A stretch of 8,939 nucleotides of DNA. It comes from JAJVID01 sp035275345 (GTDB lineage Bacteria; Acidobacteriota; Blastocatellia; RBC074). Position numbers and translations under genes: made by a program. The DNA lies in contig DATEMY010000620.1 in assembly GCA_035275345.1 (NCBI GenBank), positions 1 through 8,939 of the forward strand. The letters are read 5' to 3'. This document shows, one piece after another, positions 1 to 7,337 of the stretch. The first letter of the stretch is position 1, and each line of letters starts with the position of its first letter. A model generated the notes under the pieces. It saw only the letters and a program-made list of their open reading frames with translations. It made no database searches and had not been told where the DNA came from.

Positions 1-202
1 TGCCTTCGTCATCAGTCGCCACAGTGCGAAAGTTGCCCGAACGAAATGAGCCGGCGACCAACAGGGTGACGGTCATATTCGGAAGACCGCCGCCGTCATC
101 AGCCACGACGCGTCCCGCGATCACGCCTTTCTGCTGCGCGCTGGCCAGGCAACAAAAAACAGTAAGAAAGATTGAAAGGAGACCCAATCGCTCTGTTTTC
201 AT
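1..202 (-). CDS. Secreted carboxypeptidase-regulatory-like repeat protein, N-terminal fragment (B3, cut by window edge)
   Basis: Only the first 67 codons are in the window; the rest lies beyond position 1. Residues 1-22 form a signal peptide: basic MKTER start, hydrophobic LLSIFLTVFCCLA core, likely cleavage at ASA|QQ. A first beta-sandwich repeat follows at once (KGVIAGRVVADDGGGLPNMTV, from about residue 26), ending in TDDEG, which normally precedes the RYRFxGLPxG strand of these repeats. The start is fixed by AGGAGG at 215-210, 7 nt from the ATG. The ATG overlaps the stop of the upstream gene (ATGA, 4 bp), so translation is probably coupled. The short linker between signal peptide and first repeat, the coupling to an A gene and the 7-nt Shine-Dalgarno spacing all resemble B1 and B2, so I place it tentatively in subfamily B. 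Function is unknown, and assignment to B is less certain than the gene itself. Confidence 0.88.
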   Translation of the reverse strand, partial: MKTERLGLLSIFLTVFCCLASAQQKGVIAGRVVADDGGGLPNMTVTLLVAGSFRSGNFRTVATDDEG

Positions 203-1896
203 TGATTGCCCTCCTTCTGACTGAGGTCAAAAGCGATAACAGCCTGCGTTTCTCCGGCGCCGACGCTGATTCGCTGACTGAAGCTCTCCGCCCTCGCGCG
301 AATCAGCGGTGGAACCTCTCCGCCGAATGTCCGGCTGTTCACCCTGAGTCTCAACTCATATTCGCCCGGCATCATGCCTTCGATCAGGAACTGTCCGCGC
401 GCATCCAAGCCGCCTCCGCTGCCGATGCGTCTTCCGTCATCCAATTTTTGCGCGTAGACCGTGAATGTGATATCGGGCGGTGGCGACCCACCGGCAAACT
501 TTACCTGACCGCGTATCGCCGCCGCCCCGTAACCTAAGACGAGCCGCGCGTTGATGGTCCGATCACCCGGCGCAATCTCTATTACATTGCCCAGCGAACC
601 TCCGTCCCGCTCGATCCGCAAGATCGAGAAACCGCGCGCCGCCGGCCCGTAGGTTGAAACAGTGACTTTGCCTGGTTTCATTCCGTTGACGCGAAATTTA
701 CCATCGGGGTTGATCTTCACATTGCCGCCGCGGGGCGCGGTCAGGGAGTCAGATGCTATGGTGAATCCGAGCTGGAGTTGCGAGAGTTTCGAAGTCACAG
801 CCGGATCATTCACGCCTTCAATGACCGCGACGCCGTTGATCGAAGCGCCACGCCGAAGCTTGATCTCGACTCCGGTCACATCGCCGTCTGCGATCTCGAT
901 CATCACTGGCTCGCTGTGGAATTCGCTGTCATACTCCGTTTGCGCAAAGACCGCATATTTGCCGGGCAAAATTCCCGGCATATGGAATTCACCCTGAGAA
1001 TTGGTCCGCTGGCCGCCGGCGCCCCACGGGCCGATATTATTGCTGCCTTGGGAAACCACGCCGAAACCGAGCTGAAGACCAGCGACGCCTTGTCCCGATT
1101 CGGCGTCGAAGACCCGTCCGAAGATGTCGTAGGTCTTCTTGACGCCTTCGGTCGCAATGTCGATTCCGGTAGCCTCGAAGCCTTCGCTGACCTCAACCAC
1201 TTTGGCCTTAGATTCGTTAGTCGTATCGGGATGGAATGTCTGCGCATAGAAGGCTCGCCTGGTAGTCAGCATGATCGAATTTTCGCGCTGCGTGAACCCC
1301 ACGCTGACCAGATAACGACCTGCGGGCAGACCGAAAACGCGATAGACGCCACGATCGTCCGTGCTGAAACCGAAGACGCCGGCAGGGTGGCTGTAGGGTT
1401 GCGGTTTGCCCTGCTCGTTCAATTTCATCAGGCTGACATACTCTTCGGTCGCTGGATTGCCGTTTGAATCGGTGACTTTGCCGGTGATAACTCCGCCGCG
1501 TTTGAGCTCCAGTTCGAGGTTCTCGACGTTTTCGCCGTCCGATAGGTTGAGATTCTTACCCAACGGCCCGAAGGAATAGTCGCTCGGAGAAACGTAGCCC
1601 GGCGCCAGCGCGCCGACCACGTATCGCCCCGCGGGCAATCCGGTGAATTGGAAGCGCCCGCCGTCATCTGTCCTGGTCCGCCGCGCCGCGCTCTGATCCC
1701 AAGAGCCGGAAGCAAGCATCGGCGTCAGCGCCACCGTCACACCGCGCACGGCCGAGCCTTTTAGCATGACGACGCCGGAAACCGTGGCTGTGCCCGCAGG
1801 CGCCGCCGCGGTTTGTCTCGATTGCGATTGGGCCGAGATGTGGCCGGCCAGGCAGAGTGTCACAAAGATAAAGGATGTGATTTTGCGCCGGAACAT
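199..1896 (-). CDS. Secreted five-repeat carboxypeptidase-regulatory-like (Cna-B type) protein, subfamily A (A3)
   Basis: This is a 565-aa exported repeat protein with no recognisable catalytic domain. The signal peptide is residues 1-22 (MFRRK, hydrophobic FIFVTLCLAG, cleavage near ISA|QS). Beta-sandwich repeats begin near residues 36 (TATVSGVV), 135 (GGVITGKVTD), 256 (YDIFGRVFD), 349 (GASINGVAV) and 457 (AAAIRGQV). Repeat 2 holds STDDRGVYRVFGLPAGRYLVS and is followed by the FHPDTTNES segment and ATGIDI. Between repeats 4 and 5 is the RIERDGG element shared with A1 and A2. The C-terminus, VIAFDLSQKEGNQ, matches the A2 tail (VTMAFDLSKK). AGGAGG at 1906-1901 sits 4 nt before the ATG. It lies 61 bp after B2 and overlaps B3 by 4 bp. 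Its first repeat is clearly more diverged from A1 and A2 than they are from each other: it lacks their DNRPRTA linker and GKPA motif. Family membership is clear; the role and partner are unknown. A structural or binding role at the cell surface or in the periplasm is inference. Confidence 0.95.
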   Translation of the reverse strand: MFRRKITSFIFVTLCLAGHISAQSQSRQTAAAPAGTATVSGVVMLKGSAVRGVTVALTPMLASGSWDQSAARRTRTDDGGRFQFTGLPAGRYVVGALAPGYVSPSDYSFGPLGKNLNLSDGENVENLELELKRGGVITGKVTDSNGNPATEEYVSLMKLNEQGKPQPYSHPAGVFGFSTDDRGVYRVFGLPAGRYLVSVGFTQRENSIMLTTRRAFYAQTFHPDTTNESKAKVVEVSEGFEATGIDIATEGVKKTYDIFGRVFDAESGQGVAGLQLGFGVVSQGSNNIGPWGAGGQRTNSQGEFHMPGILPGKYAVFAQTEYDSEFHSEPVMIEIADGDVTGVEIKLRRGASINGVAVIEGVNDPAVTSKLSQLQLGFTIASDSLTAPRGGNVKINPDGKFRVNGMKPGKVTVSTYGPAARGFSILRIERDGGSLGNVIEIAPGDRTINARLVLGYGAAAIRGQVKFAGGSPPPDITFTVYAQKLDDGRRIGSGGGLDARGQFLIEGMMPGEYELRLRVNSRTFGGEVPPLIRARAESFSQRISVGAGETQAVIAFDLSQKEGNQ

Positions 1897-1908
1897 GAAC
1901 CCTCCTCT

Positions 1909-1953
1909 TTGCCCGATGCCGATTTCGGCTCCCTTTTGATTACTCGGAGCGAC
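1909..1953 (-). repeat. B-to-A intergenic spacer remnant, copy 2
   Basis: This segment lies in the 61-bp gap between the B2 stop codon and the A3 start. Read on the plus strand it can be aligned with 5551-5595, the segment just past the B1 stop, with shared cores GCCGATTT and TGATT and the same order of blocks. Neither copy codes for anything visible. The shared spacer indicates that non-coding DNA was duplicated along with the genes. On the transcribed strand it contains GCCGAAATCGGC, a small palindrome too weak to call a terminator. Confidence 0.55.
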
Positions 1954-1957
1954 TCGG

Positions 1958-3676
1958 TCATCGAAGCCGCAAGATATGATCTTTCACGCGCTGACAGGTC
2001 TTCAGTTCAACCTCGATTTTCAATGCCATGGCTTCGCGGCGAAGCTTCGCGCGTTCAATCGCGTTCCAGGCCGTGAGGCGAGCCTGGTCATCGTTCGCTT
2101 CCTTTTCCGCAACTTGCCGCGTGTGTAGCAGATATTTGCCCGGCGCGATATGTTTGAACTCGAATGATCCGTCGCCGAGGACTGTCGCTTCGTTATGGCG
2201 AAGCAGGTCATCAGCGGCGGTCGTCTCGGCCGGTATCAGATGGACGCGAAGCCGTTTCGGCAATGGCGCGCCTTCGCCGGCTGGAACGACCTTGCCGCTC
2301 AAGCTTGCCGCGCCGTGGGCGATGATCATTTCAATCCCCGAAAGTTTCTCGCCCTGCTTGAGCGTGAGGCCCGCGCGGGAAATATCAACGGGCTTCGGCG
2401 ACACGGCCTGCGTAATCGCGCGGATGTACCAGTTTTCATCAGGCAAATCGGTATTGACCCAATAACGGCCCGCTTCCACGTTCTTCAGCGTAAAGTCGCC
2501 ATTTTTGTCGGGCGCGCCGCTGCCCAACAATCCTCCAACATCGAGCGGGTTGGAACCGAAGGGGAAGGCGCTCGGCGTCTTGTCGTCGCGCTTCAATTCG
2601 ATCATCGCCTCCTCGACCGTGAACTGATTGGCTGGTTTGCATTCTGTTTTCGGCGGTTCAATAACGAGGCGGCCTGAGATCGAGCCGCGTTTCAGCAACT
2701 TCAATTCGACGCCGCTCAGATCCGCGCCTCTCACCACAATTCGCTTCGGCGCTGAGAAAGCGTAATCCATGCTCTCGTCGAATCGTATTGCGCTCAGCTC
2801 ATATTCCCCATCGTCCACCCCACGCAAAGAAAAGTTCTGGCTACCCATTAATCTGGCCATCCCCGCGAGGTGTTTGTCGGCGACCCCGTACAGCATTACG
2901 GAGACGCCGCTGATCAATCCCTCGCCTTGAGTCTCTCCGGATACAGTCCCGCTGATCGAACGGCCCCGCCCACCGCGCGGGCGAATGTCAACGCCGGTCA
3001 CCTCCTCGGCGCCCCTGAGGTTGATCTCGACCGCCGAGCCTCTAGGCGATGATGGATGGTAAGTCGGAGACTGGCTGCTGGACTGTGCCATAGCGGCGGA
3101 CATCATAGACGCGCCGTTGACGCTGACAACGTAGGCGCCGGGGTCGAGGCCGAATATGCGGTAGACGCCGCGATCATCAGTCGACCGCGACGAATACATT
3201 TCATTCATCGCGACGGCTGAAGTGTCAGCTTTGCCTTCGGGATCGCGCACTCTATCGGCTGATACCCGCGAGCCGACCACAGGCTCGCCGAACTCGTCAG
3301 TCACGCGGCCCGTGATCACGCCGCCACGGACCATCTGGATGATCACGTTTTCTCCAATCCGGTATTTGCGCGATTGATTCTGGTTGAAAACGTAACCGGG
3401 CGACCGAACCATGAGCGTGTAGACGCCGTGCTGGAGCCCCGGGACTTTGAAATTCCCCTCGGCGTCGCAGATGGTCATCTGCATCCCGCCCGCCATCGGC
3501 GATTTGCCGACGCCGAAGGCTATTACCTGCGCGCCCGCCAGCGGCTGGCCGTCGTCCCCCATTACGCGGCCTGAAATCGCGCCTTCGCGTTTCGGTTGCG
3601 TCTCCTGCGAGGTAACCGTCCACGGCGCAGAAATGAAAAAAAGAGCGGTGAGTAGTAAGGCGCGTCGTTTCATCAT
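1958..3676 (-). CDS. Secreted five-repeat carboxypeptidase-regulatory-like protein, subfamily B (B2)
   Basis: This is a 572-aa exported beta-repeat protein. The signal peptide is about residues 1-23 (MMKRR, then hydrophobic ALLLTALFFISAPW, cleavage near VTS|QE). Repeats begin near 32 (GAISGRV), 119 (GVITGRVTDEFGEPVVG), 239 (RSISGTV), 331 (GSISGRL) and 457 (ASLSGKV). Repeat 2 carries STDDRGVYRIFGLDPGAYVVS, followed by TYHPSS and EVTGVDI. Near 416 is the WYIRAITQ segment followed by VDIS, an element I associate with acidobacterial members of this family. The last 35 residues form a probable helix (IERAKLRREAMALKIEVELK) ending in CQRVKDHILRLR; 30 of the 35 match B1. Cys346 and Cys561 are shared with B1; Cys70 is not. 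Two ATGs stand in tandem (3676 and 3673). The AGGAGG at 3686-3681 is 4 nt from the first and 7 nt from the second, so the second may be the true start. It overlaps the A2 stop by 4 bp (1 bp if the second ATG is used). Function is unknown. Confidence 0.95.
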   Translation of the reverse strand: MMKRRALLLTALFFISAPWTVTSQETQPKREGAISGRVMGDDGQPLAGAQVIAFGVGKSPMAGGMQMTICDAEGNFKVPGLQHGVYTLMVRSPGYVFNQNQSRKYRIGENVIIQMVRGGVITGRVTDEFGEPVVGSRVSADRVRDPEGKADTSAVAMNEMYSSRSTDDRGVYRIFGLDPGAYVVSVNGASMMSAAMAQSSSQSPTYHPSSPRGSAVEINLRGAEEVTGVDIRPRGGRGRSISGTVSGETQGEGLISGVSVMLYGVADKHLAGMARLMGSQNFSLRGVDDGEYELSAIRFDESMDYAFSAPKRIVVRGADLSGVELKLLKRGSISGRLVIEPPKTECKPANQFTVEEAMIELKRDDKTPSAFPFGSNPLDVGGLLGSGAPDKNGDFTLKNVEAGRYWVNTDLPDENWYIRAITQAVSPKPVDISRAGLTLKQGEKLSGIEMIIAHGAASLSGKVVPAGEGAPLPKRLRVHLIPAETTAADDLLRHNEATVLGDGSFEFKHIAPGKYLLHTRQVAEKEANDDQARLTAWNAIERAKLRREAMALKIEVELKTCQRVKDHILRLR

Positions 3677-5472
3677 TTCTCCTCCTGACGTTTTTTGCTC
3701 AGATCGAATGCCATCGTGACCTGCGCTTCCTGCCCCTTTGTGACTACAACTTTTTGAGTGACCGGCGCGGGCAGGTTTTCGACTGACGGAGCAGGCTGGT
3801 TCGGATTGAACTCCGGCCGCGCCATCAACGTCAGCTGGTATTCGCCAGGTAACAACCCTTCGATCACGAACCGGCCTTTTCCATCAACATCCGCCGTACC
3901 GCCGGGACCGCCCATACCGGCGCTTTTCTGACTGAAGGCCGTCACAATCATCCGCCAGCCTTTGGGCAATTCGCCGCCCGTCACGCTTACTTGACCGCGG
4001 ATCACGCCCGAGCCCTTTGTAAACACAATTCGAACGCCACTGATCTCTTCGCGCCCGGTGACCACGATTCCCTCGCTCACATCGGCTCCACCGCGCTCGA
4101 TTCGAATGATCCTGAGCCCGCCGCCAGTGATGCTGAAGCCCTCGATCCTTACCTTGCCGGGCCTCAGGCCTTTGAGGATAAAGCCGCCGTCGCTTCCGAT
4201 ACGGGACCCTGAGGGCATCATTACAGACGCGGGATCATCTGGTTGATTCGGCGAATCCGGCGCAGCCGGCATGGTATGGGCCATGAGCATCGTCTGCGAC
4301 AGACTGGATTTTGCGGACTGATCGGCGTCTTCGATGACGGCGACGCCGCTGATCGTCGCGCCGCGTTTCGTTCTTATCTCGACGCCGCCCAGATCGGCGC
4401 CTTGAATCTCGAACTTCGCTCCATCGCTATAAAAATCGCCGCTGCCGCCCGTCAGAAACGATTGAAAATCGGCGACCCCCACTTGATATTGCCCCGGAGT
4501 GAGTCCGTTGAGCCGGAAATTGCCCTGCTCATCCGTTCTGGTATTTTTCTCGAATCCGCCCATCGCAAGGGCGTCGCCGTCGCCTGCGGCTTTGGAGCAG
4601 ACTACCGAGACGCCTGCAATCGGCTTGCCCGTCTCGTCATCGACAACGCGTCCCGACGCTTCGTAAGTTTTCTTTGCGACGCCCAGCCTGATGTCAACGC
4701 CGGTGACTTCACCGCCGGCGGTGACCTCAAGGACTTTCGCCTGATTTTCATCCGTTGTCTCAGGATGCCAGGTTCGCGGGTAATCGCTCCCGGCCCCGGT
4801 CACCATCGCCAGGTCCGAATCTCCGCCAGCATTGACCAGGTACCGTCCGGCTCGCAGCCCGAAAATTCGATAAACTCCACGATCATCGGTTTGAAACATT
4901 TCGAGCGCCCTTATCATGTCCTGAAGATTGCGCCCATCTGATTTCCGTCCCTGCTCATCGATGATCTGTAAACCGATGACCATGGCGATCAATGGGCGTC
5001 CGTTAGCGTCGGTTACCCGTCCGGTGATGACGCCGCCGCGCACGAGCGCGAAATCAACGTTATCGCGCGATTCGCCTTCACCTAACGATACAGATTCGAC
5101 CAGCGACCTGTTCGGCGACTCCTTCTCTCTGACGCAGCTTCCCAATTGCGCCCGCACATCGTATTTCCCCTCGGGCAGGGTGGTCACGCGGTATCGCCCG
5201 TCGGCGTCGGTCAGGGCGCTGTAATCCTCTCCAGCGCTCAATCCTGCAAGCGCTGACGACACATCCTGGATTTCCTGCGTATTTCTACCTATGACCTCTT
5301 TCACAGTGATTTTGGCGTTGGCCGCCGGTTTGCCGGCGATGGTTATGCGCCCGCTGATCGTTGCCGTCCGAGGGCGGTTATCGCGTTGCGGTGTTTGCGC
5401 GCCGGATTGGCTGGCCGCAAACATAAGCAATATTGACAGGGCTGAACAGAGATTGATCGGTCTGGGTTTCAT
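3673..5472 (-). CDS. Secreted five-repeat carboxypeptidase-regulatory-like protein, subfamily A (A2)
   Basis: At 599 aa this is the longest member and the best reference for subfamily A. The signal peptide is residues 1-25 (MKPRPINLCS, hydrophobic ALSILLMFAA, cleavage near SGA|QT). After the linker DNRPRTA, repeats begin near 37 (TISGRITIAGKPAANAKI), 146 (GGVITGRVTDANGRP), 270 (YEASGRVVDDETGKPIAG), 370 (GATISGVAV) and 488 (SGVIRGQV). Repeat 2 has QTDDRGVYRIFGLRAGRYLVN, then RTWHPETTDENQAKVLEV and EVTGVDI. The IRIERGGADVSEGI element (455-469) precedes repeat 5. The C-terminus, VTMAFDLSKKRQEEK, is charged and has no anchor or sorting signal. AAGGAGG at 5485-5479 is 6 nt from the ATG. A 127-bp gap separates it from B1 upstream, and its stop overlaps the B2 start (ATGA). 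Its closest relative here is A1: the two share the DNRPRTA linker, the LTDADGRYR strand of repeat 1 and a 31-nt stretch with one mismatch. No enzymatic residues are recognisable. Confidence 0.95.
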   Translation of the reverse strand: MKPRPINLCSALSILLMFAASQSGAQTPQRDNRPRTATISGRITIAGKPAANAKITVKEVIGRNTQEIQDVSSALAGLSAGEDYSALTDADGRYRVTTLPEGKYDVRAQLGSCVREKESPNRSLVESVSLGEGESRDNVDFALVRGGVITGRVTDANGRPLIAMVIGLQIIDEQGRKSDGRNLQDMIRALEMFQTDDRGVYRIFGLRAGRYLVNAGGDSDLAMVTGAGSDYPRTWHPETTDENQAKVLEVTAGGEVTGVDIRLGVAKKTYEASGRVVDDETGKPIAGVSVVCSKAAGDGDALAMGGFEKNTRTDEQGNFRLNGLTPGQYQVGVADFQSFLTGGSGDFYSDGAKFEIQGADLGGVEIRTKRGATISGVAVIEDADQSAKSSLSQTMLMAHTMPAAPDSPNQPDDPASVMMPSGSRIGSDGGFILKGLRPGKVRIEGFSITGGGLRIIRIERGGADVSEGIVVTGREEISGVRIVFTKGSGVIRGQVSVTGGELPKGWRMIVTAFSQKSAGMGGPGGTADVDGKGRFVIEGLLPGEYQLTLMARPEFNPNQPAPSVENLPAPVTQKVVVTKGQEAQVTMAFDLSKKRQEEK

Positions 5473-5539
5473 AGGGCGCCTCCTTAGCTCTATATAAAGG
5501 AAAGCGAGAATGGCAAAAAGGGGAAAAGGAGCGAATAGT

Positions 5540-5594
5540 TTGTCGCGTGTTTGGTCCTACGCCGATTTTCGCTTCCATTGATTTCTTGTCGCGT
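5540..5594. repeat. Direct repeat TTGTCGCGT, two copies 46 bp apart
   Basis: The 9-mer TTGTCGCGT occurs at 5540-5548 and again at 5586-5594, inside the gap between B1 and A2. It brackets the conserved spacer segment. It could be a regulator site pair, a footprint of a short insertion or duplication, or chance. The equivalent position after B2 has no such repeat. Confidence 0.35.
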
Positions 5595-5595
5595 C
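5551..5595 (-). repeat. B-to-A intergenic spacer remnant, copy 1
   Basis: This segment lies just downstream of the B1 stop codon. It can be aligned with 1909-1953, just downstream of the B2 stop, with small offsets; shared blocks include GCCGATTT and TGATT. The similarity continues without a break into the 3' ends of the two B genes (5600-5680 against 1958-2038 approximately), where runs such as TTCACGCGCTGACAGG are identical. This supports duplication of a segment containing the B 3' end plus the spacer. Confidence 0.55.
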
Positions 5596-5599
5596 TCGA

Positions 5600-7324
5600 T
5601 CATCGAAGCCGTAAAACATGGTCCTTCACGCGCTGACAGGGCTTCAGCTCAACCTCGATCTTCAACGCCTCGGCCTCGCGGCGAAGCTTTGCGCGCTCGA
5701 TCGGATCCCAGGCGGCAGGACGATCCAGGTTTTCGGGGGATTCGCCCTCTTCCGCCGCGCGCAGATGCAAAAGGTATTTGCCCGGCGCCAGGTTCCTGAA
5801 ATCGAACGATCCATCATTACTCGTCATTTTTTCGTAGTATCGAAGCGTTTCATTGGCGGCTGTCATTTCAGCCGGAATCAGGTGGACGCGAATTTGTTTT
5901 GCTAATTTCGCGTTTTCATTTGCTGGAACGACTTTGCCCTTGAGACTTGCGGCGCCTTCGTCGATCGTCACCACGACTCCTGAAACTCTCTCTCCGGATT
6001 TCAAGATGACGCCGTTTTGCGCAGCGTCTATGGGCTTGGGGGCGGCCGATGATTTTTGCGTAATCTCGCGGACATACCAGTCATCGCCTGGCAGATCAGT
6101 CTCGATGCGAATACGCCCAGGTTCGACATTTTTCAAAACGAAAGCGCCGTCGTCGACGGGCGAGACTCTACCCATACCAACTGACTGATCGAGCTGGGCC
6201 AGCGTGGAGATCGAACTCTGCGTCTTATCATCGCGCCTGATTTTCAACAGAATGTCTTCGATTGAAAAATCACCTGGGTCCTTACAGGCTTCGCCTTCTT
6301 TTCTCGGCTCGATCAAAATGCGACCTTCGATCGAGCCGAGCTTTAGCAGCTTCAACTCAATGCCAGAGACGTCGGCGCCTTTTATAGTCACTCGACGGGG
6401 AACCGAAGTGGAAAATTCCAACCTCTCGTTGAACCGCCAGGCGCCCAGGTCGTAATCGCCGTCATCTATCTGGCCCAGGGAAAAATTCTTATCGCCGACC
6501 AACGCCGTCATCGTAACAGGTTCTTTGTCAGCGGCGCGGATCAACATAACCATGAAGGCGTTCATGAAGCCTCCGGCGTCCGCGTCACCCGTGACCGAGC
6601 CGCTGATCGAGTGGCCGCGCATCTCACGGCGCCGAATGTCAATCCCGCTCGTTTCAGCGCCGCCCATCACGGTCACCTCAGCCGCCGTATTGCGATTGGA
6701 TGAAGGATGGTAGACCTGCTGAGCGCCGCGCGACTGAGCGACGCCGGGTATAGAAATAGAAGGTCCGTTCAAGCTTACTACGTAGACTCCGGATACGAGG
6801 CCGAAGATGCGATAAACGCCGCGATCATCAGTCTCTCTTCCGCTGGACGCAACTTCCATCATATTCGCGCCGCGATCAGGTTTCCCCTCCAGGGTCCGCA
6901 CTTTTTGGGCTACGACCCGGGCCCCGACCATCGGCTCACCGAATTCATCGGTTACGCGGCCGGTGATTACGCCTCCTTTCATCAAGTTGATCGTTACGTT
7001 CTCGCCGATGCGATACATCCGAGGGTTGAGCGAACCGGACGGCTCAACATATCCTGGGACCATCGTACTGACGGAGTATGCGCCCGGACCCAAACCGGTC
7101 ATTTCAAAGACGCCGTCCGCGTCGCTGGCGGTCGTCTGCATATCGCCGATCTTTCCGCCGGTCGAATGAACGAACACCTTGGCGCCGGCGACCGGCCGCC
7201 CGTCGGCTGCGATACGTCCAGTGATTACCCCTTCACGTTTCGGCTTCGCATCCTGCTGGGCTATTACGTTCTGCGACAGCCAAACTAACAAACACGCGAT
7301 GAAGAATGAGTAGGCTAGCCTCAT
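5600..7324 (-). CDS. Secreted five-repeat carboxypeptidase-regulatory-like protein, subfamily B (B1)
   Basis: This is a 574-aa exported beta-repeat protein, numbered here from the ATG. The signal peptide is residues 1-22 (MRLAYSFFIACLLVWLSQ, cleavage near VIA|QQ). Repeats begin near 32 (GVITGRIAADGRPVAGAKV), 118 (GVITGRVTDEFGEPMVG), 238 (HSISGSV), 330 (GSIEGRI) and 458 (ASLKGKV). Repeat 2 carries ETDDRGVYRIFGLVSGVYVVS, followed by VYHPSS and ETSGIDI. WYVREITQ near 417 and the element after it match B2. The C-terminal tail is a predicted charged helix (IERAKLRREAEALKIEVELK) followed by PCQRVKDHVLRLR, almost the same as in B2. Cys347 and Cys563 are the only cysteines of the mature protein, and both are shared with B2. 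A GTG one codon upstream (7327) is in frame but only 4 nt from the AGGAGG; the ATG has a 7-nt spacer, as in B3 and at the second ATG of B2, so I prefer it. A1 ends 11 bp upstream. Biochemical function is unknown. Confidence 0.95.
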   Translation of the reverse strand: MRLAYSFFIACLLVWLSQNVIAQQDAKPKREGVITGRIAADGRPVAGAKVFVHSTGGKIGDMQTTASDADGVFEMTGLGPGAYSVSTMVPGYVEPSGSLNPRMYRIGENVTINLMKGGVITGRVTDEFGEPMVGARVVAQKVRTLEGKPDRGANMMEVASSGRETDDRGVYRIFGLVSGVYVVSLNGPSISIPGVAQSRGAQQVYHPSSNRNTAAEVTVMGGAETSGIDIRRREMRGHSISGSVTGDADAGGFMNAFMVMLIRAADKEPVTMTALVGDKNFSLGQIDDGDYDLGAWRFNERLEFSTSVPRRVTIKGADVSGIELKLLKLGSIEGRILIEPRKEGEACKDPGDFSIEDILLKIRRDDKTQSSISTLAQLDQSVGMGRVSPVDDGAFVLKNVEPGRIRIETDLPGDDWYVREITQKSSAAPKPIDAAQNGVILKSGERVSGVVVTIDEGAASLKGKVVPANENAKLAKQIRVHLIPAEMTAANETLRYYEKMTSNDGSFDFRNLAPGKYLLHLRAAEEGESPENLDRPAAWDPIERAKLRREAEALKIEVELKPCQRVKDHVLRLR

Positions 7325-7331
7325 CACCGTT

Positions 7332-7337
7332 CCTCCT
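7332..7337 (-). promoter_or_regulatory. Shine-Dalgarno of B1, overlapping the A1 stop codon
   Basis: The transcribed strand reads CAATAGGAGGAACGGTGATG. The TAG stop of A1 (7338-7336) shares two bases with the AGGAGG of B1. The spacer is 4 nt to the GTG and 7 nt to the ATG, which favours the ATG at 7324. A ribosome terminating on A1 sits over this site, so termination and re-initiation are probably coupled. Confidence 0.8.

Larger units (their letters stand above)
5473..5599. other. 127-bp intergenic gap between B1 and A2, the longest inside the array
   Basis: No gene fits here. On the transcribed strand, the part next to the B1 stop (5551-5595) resembles the gap after B2. The remaining roughly 65 bp (5486-5550) have no counterpart in the B2-A3 gap and are pyrimidine-rich on the transcribed strand. 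They contain a promoter-like pair, TTGCCA (5516-5511) and TATAGA (5494-5489), 16 bp apart, but its predicted start site would fall inside the A2 Shine-Dalgarno sequence, so I do not call it a promoter. No hairpin with a T-run is visible, so read-through from B1 into A2 is plausible. Confidence 0.6.

Noticed and set aside
1..202. Lipoprotein signal in the B3 N-terminus (VFCCLAS)
   Set aside because: The residues before the cysteines do not fit a lipobox, and an ordinary signal peptidase I site (ASA|QQ) follows.
778..1467. Plus-strand open frame of 229 codons inside A3
   Set aside because: It is fully antisense to a well-supported gene, has no Shine-Dalgarno sequence and gives a low-complexity product without family features. 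It is a composition shadow of a GC-rich gene.
4243..4941. Plus-strand open frame of 232 codons inside A2
   Set aside because: It is antisense to repeats 2-4 of A2, has no ribosome binding site and no recognisable domain. Similar shadows at 6707-7288 and 8269-8757 were rejected for the same reason.
5489..5516. Promoter-like TTGCCA-16 bp-TATAGA upstream of A2
   Set aside because: The expected transcription start would fall inside the A2 Shine-Dalgarno sequence, leaving no usable leader. The match to TATAAT is also only four of six.
5378..5578. Minus-strand 66-codon frame covering the B1-A2 gap and the A2 5' end
   Set aside because: It overlaps the A2 signal peptide in another frame and lacks a ribosome binding site at its start; the A2 start with AAGGAGG is much better.
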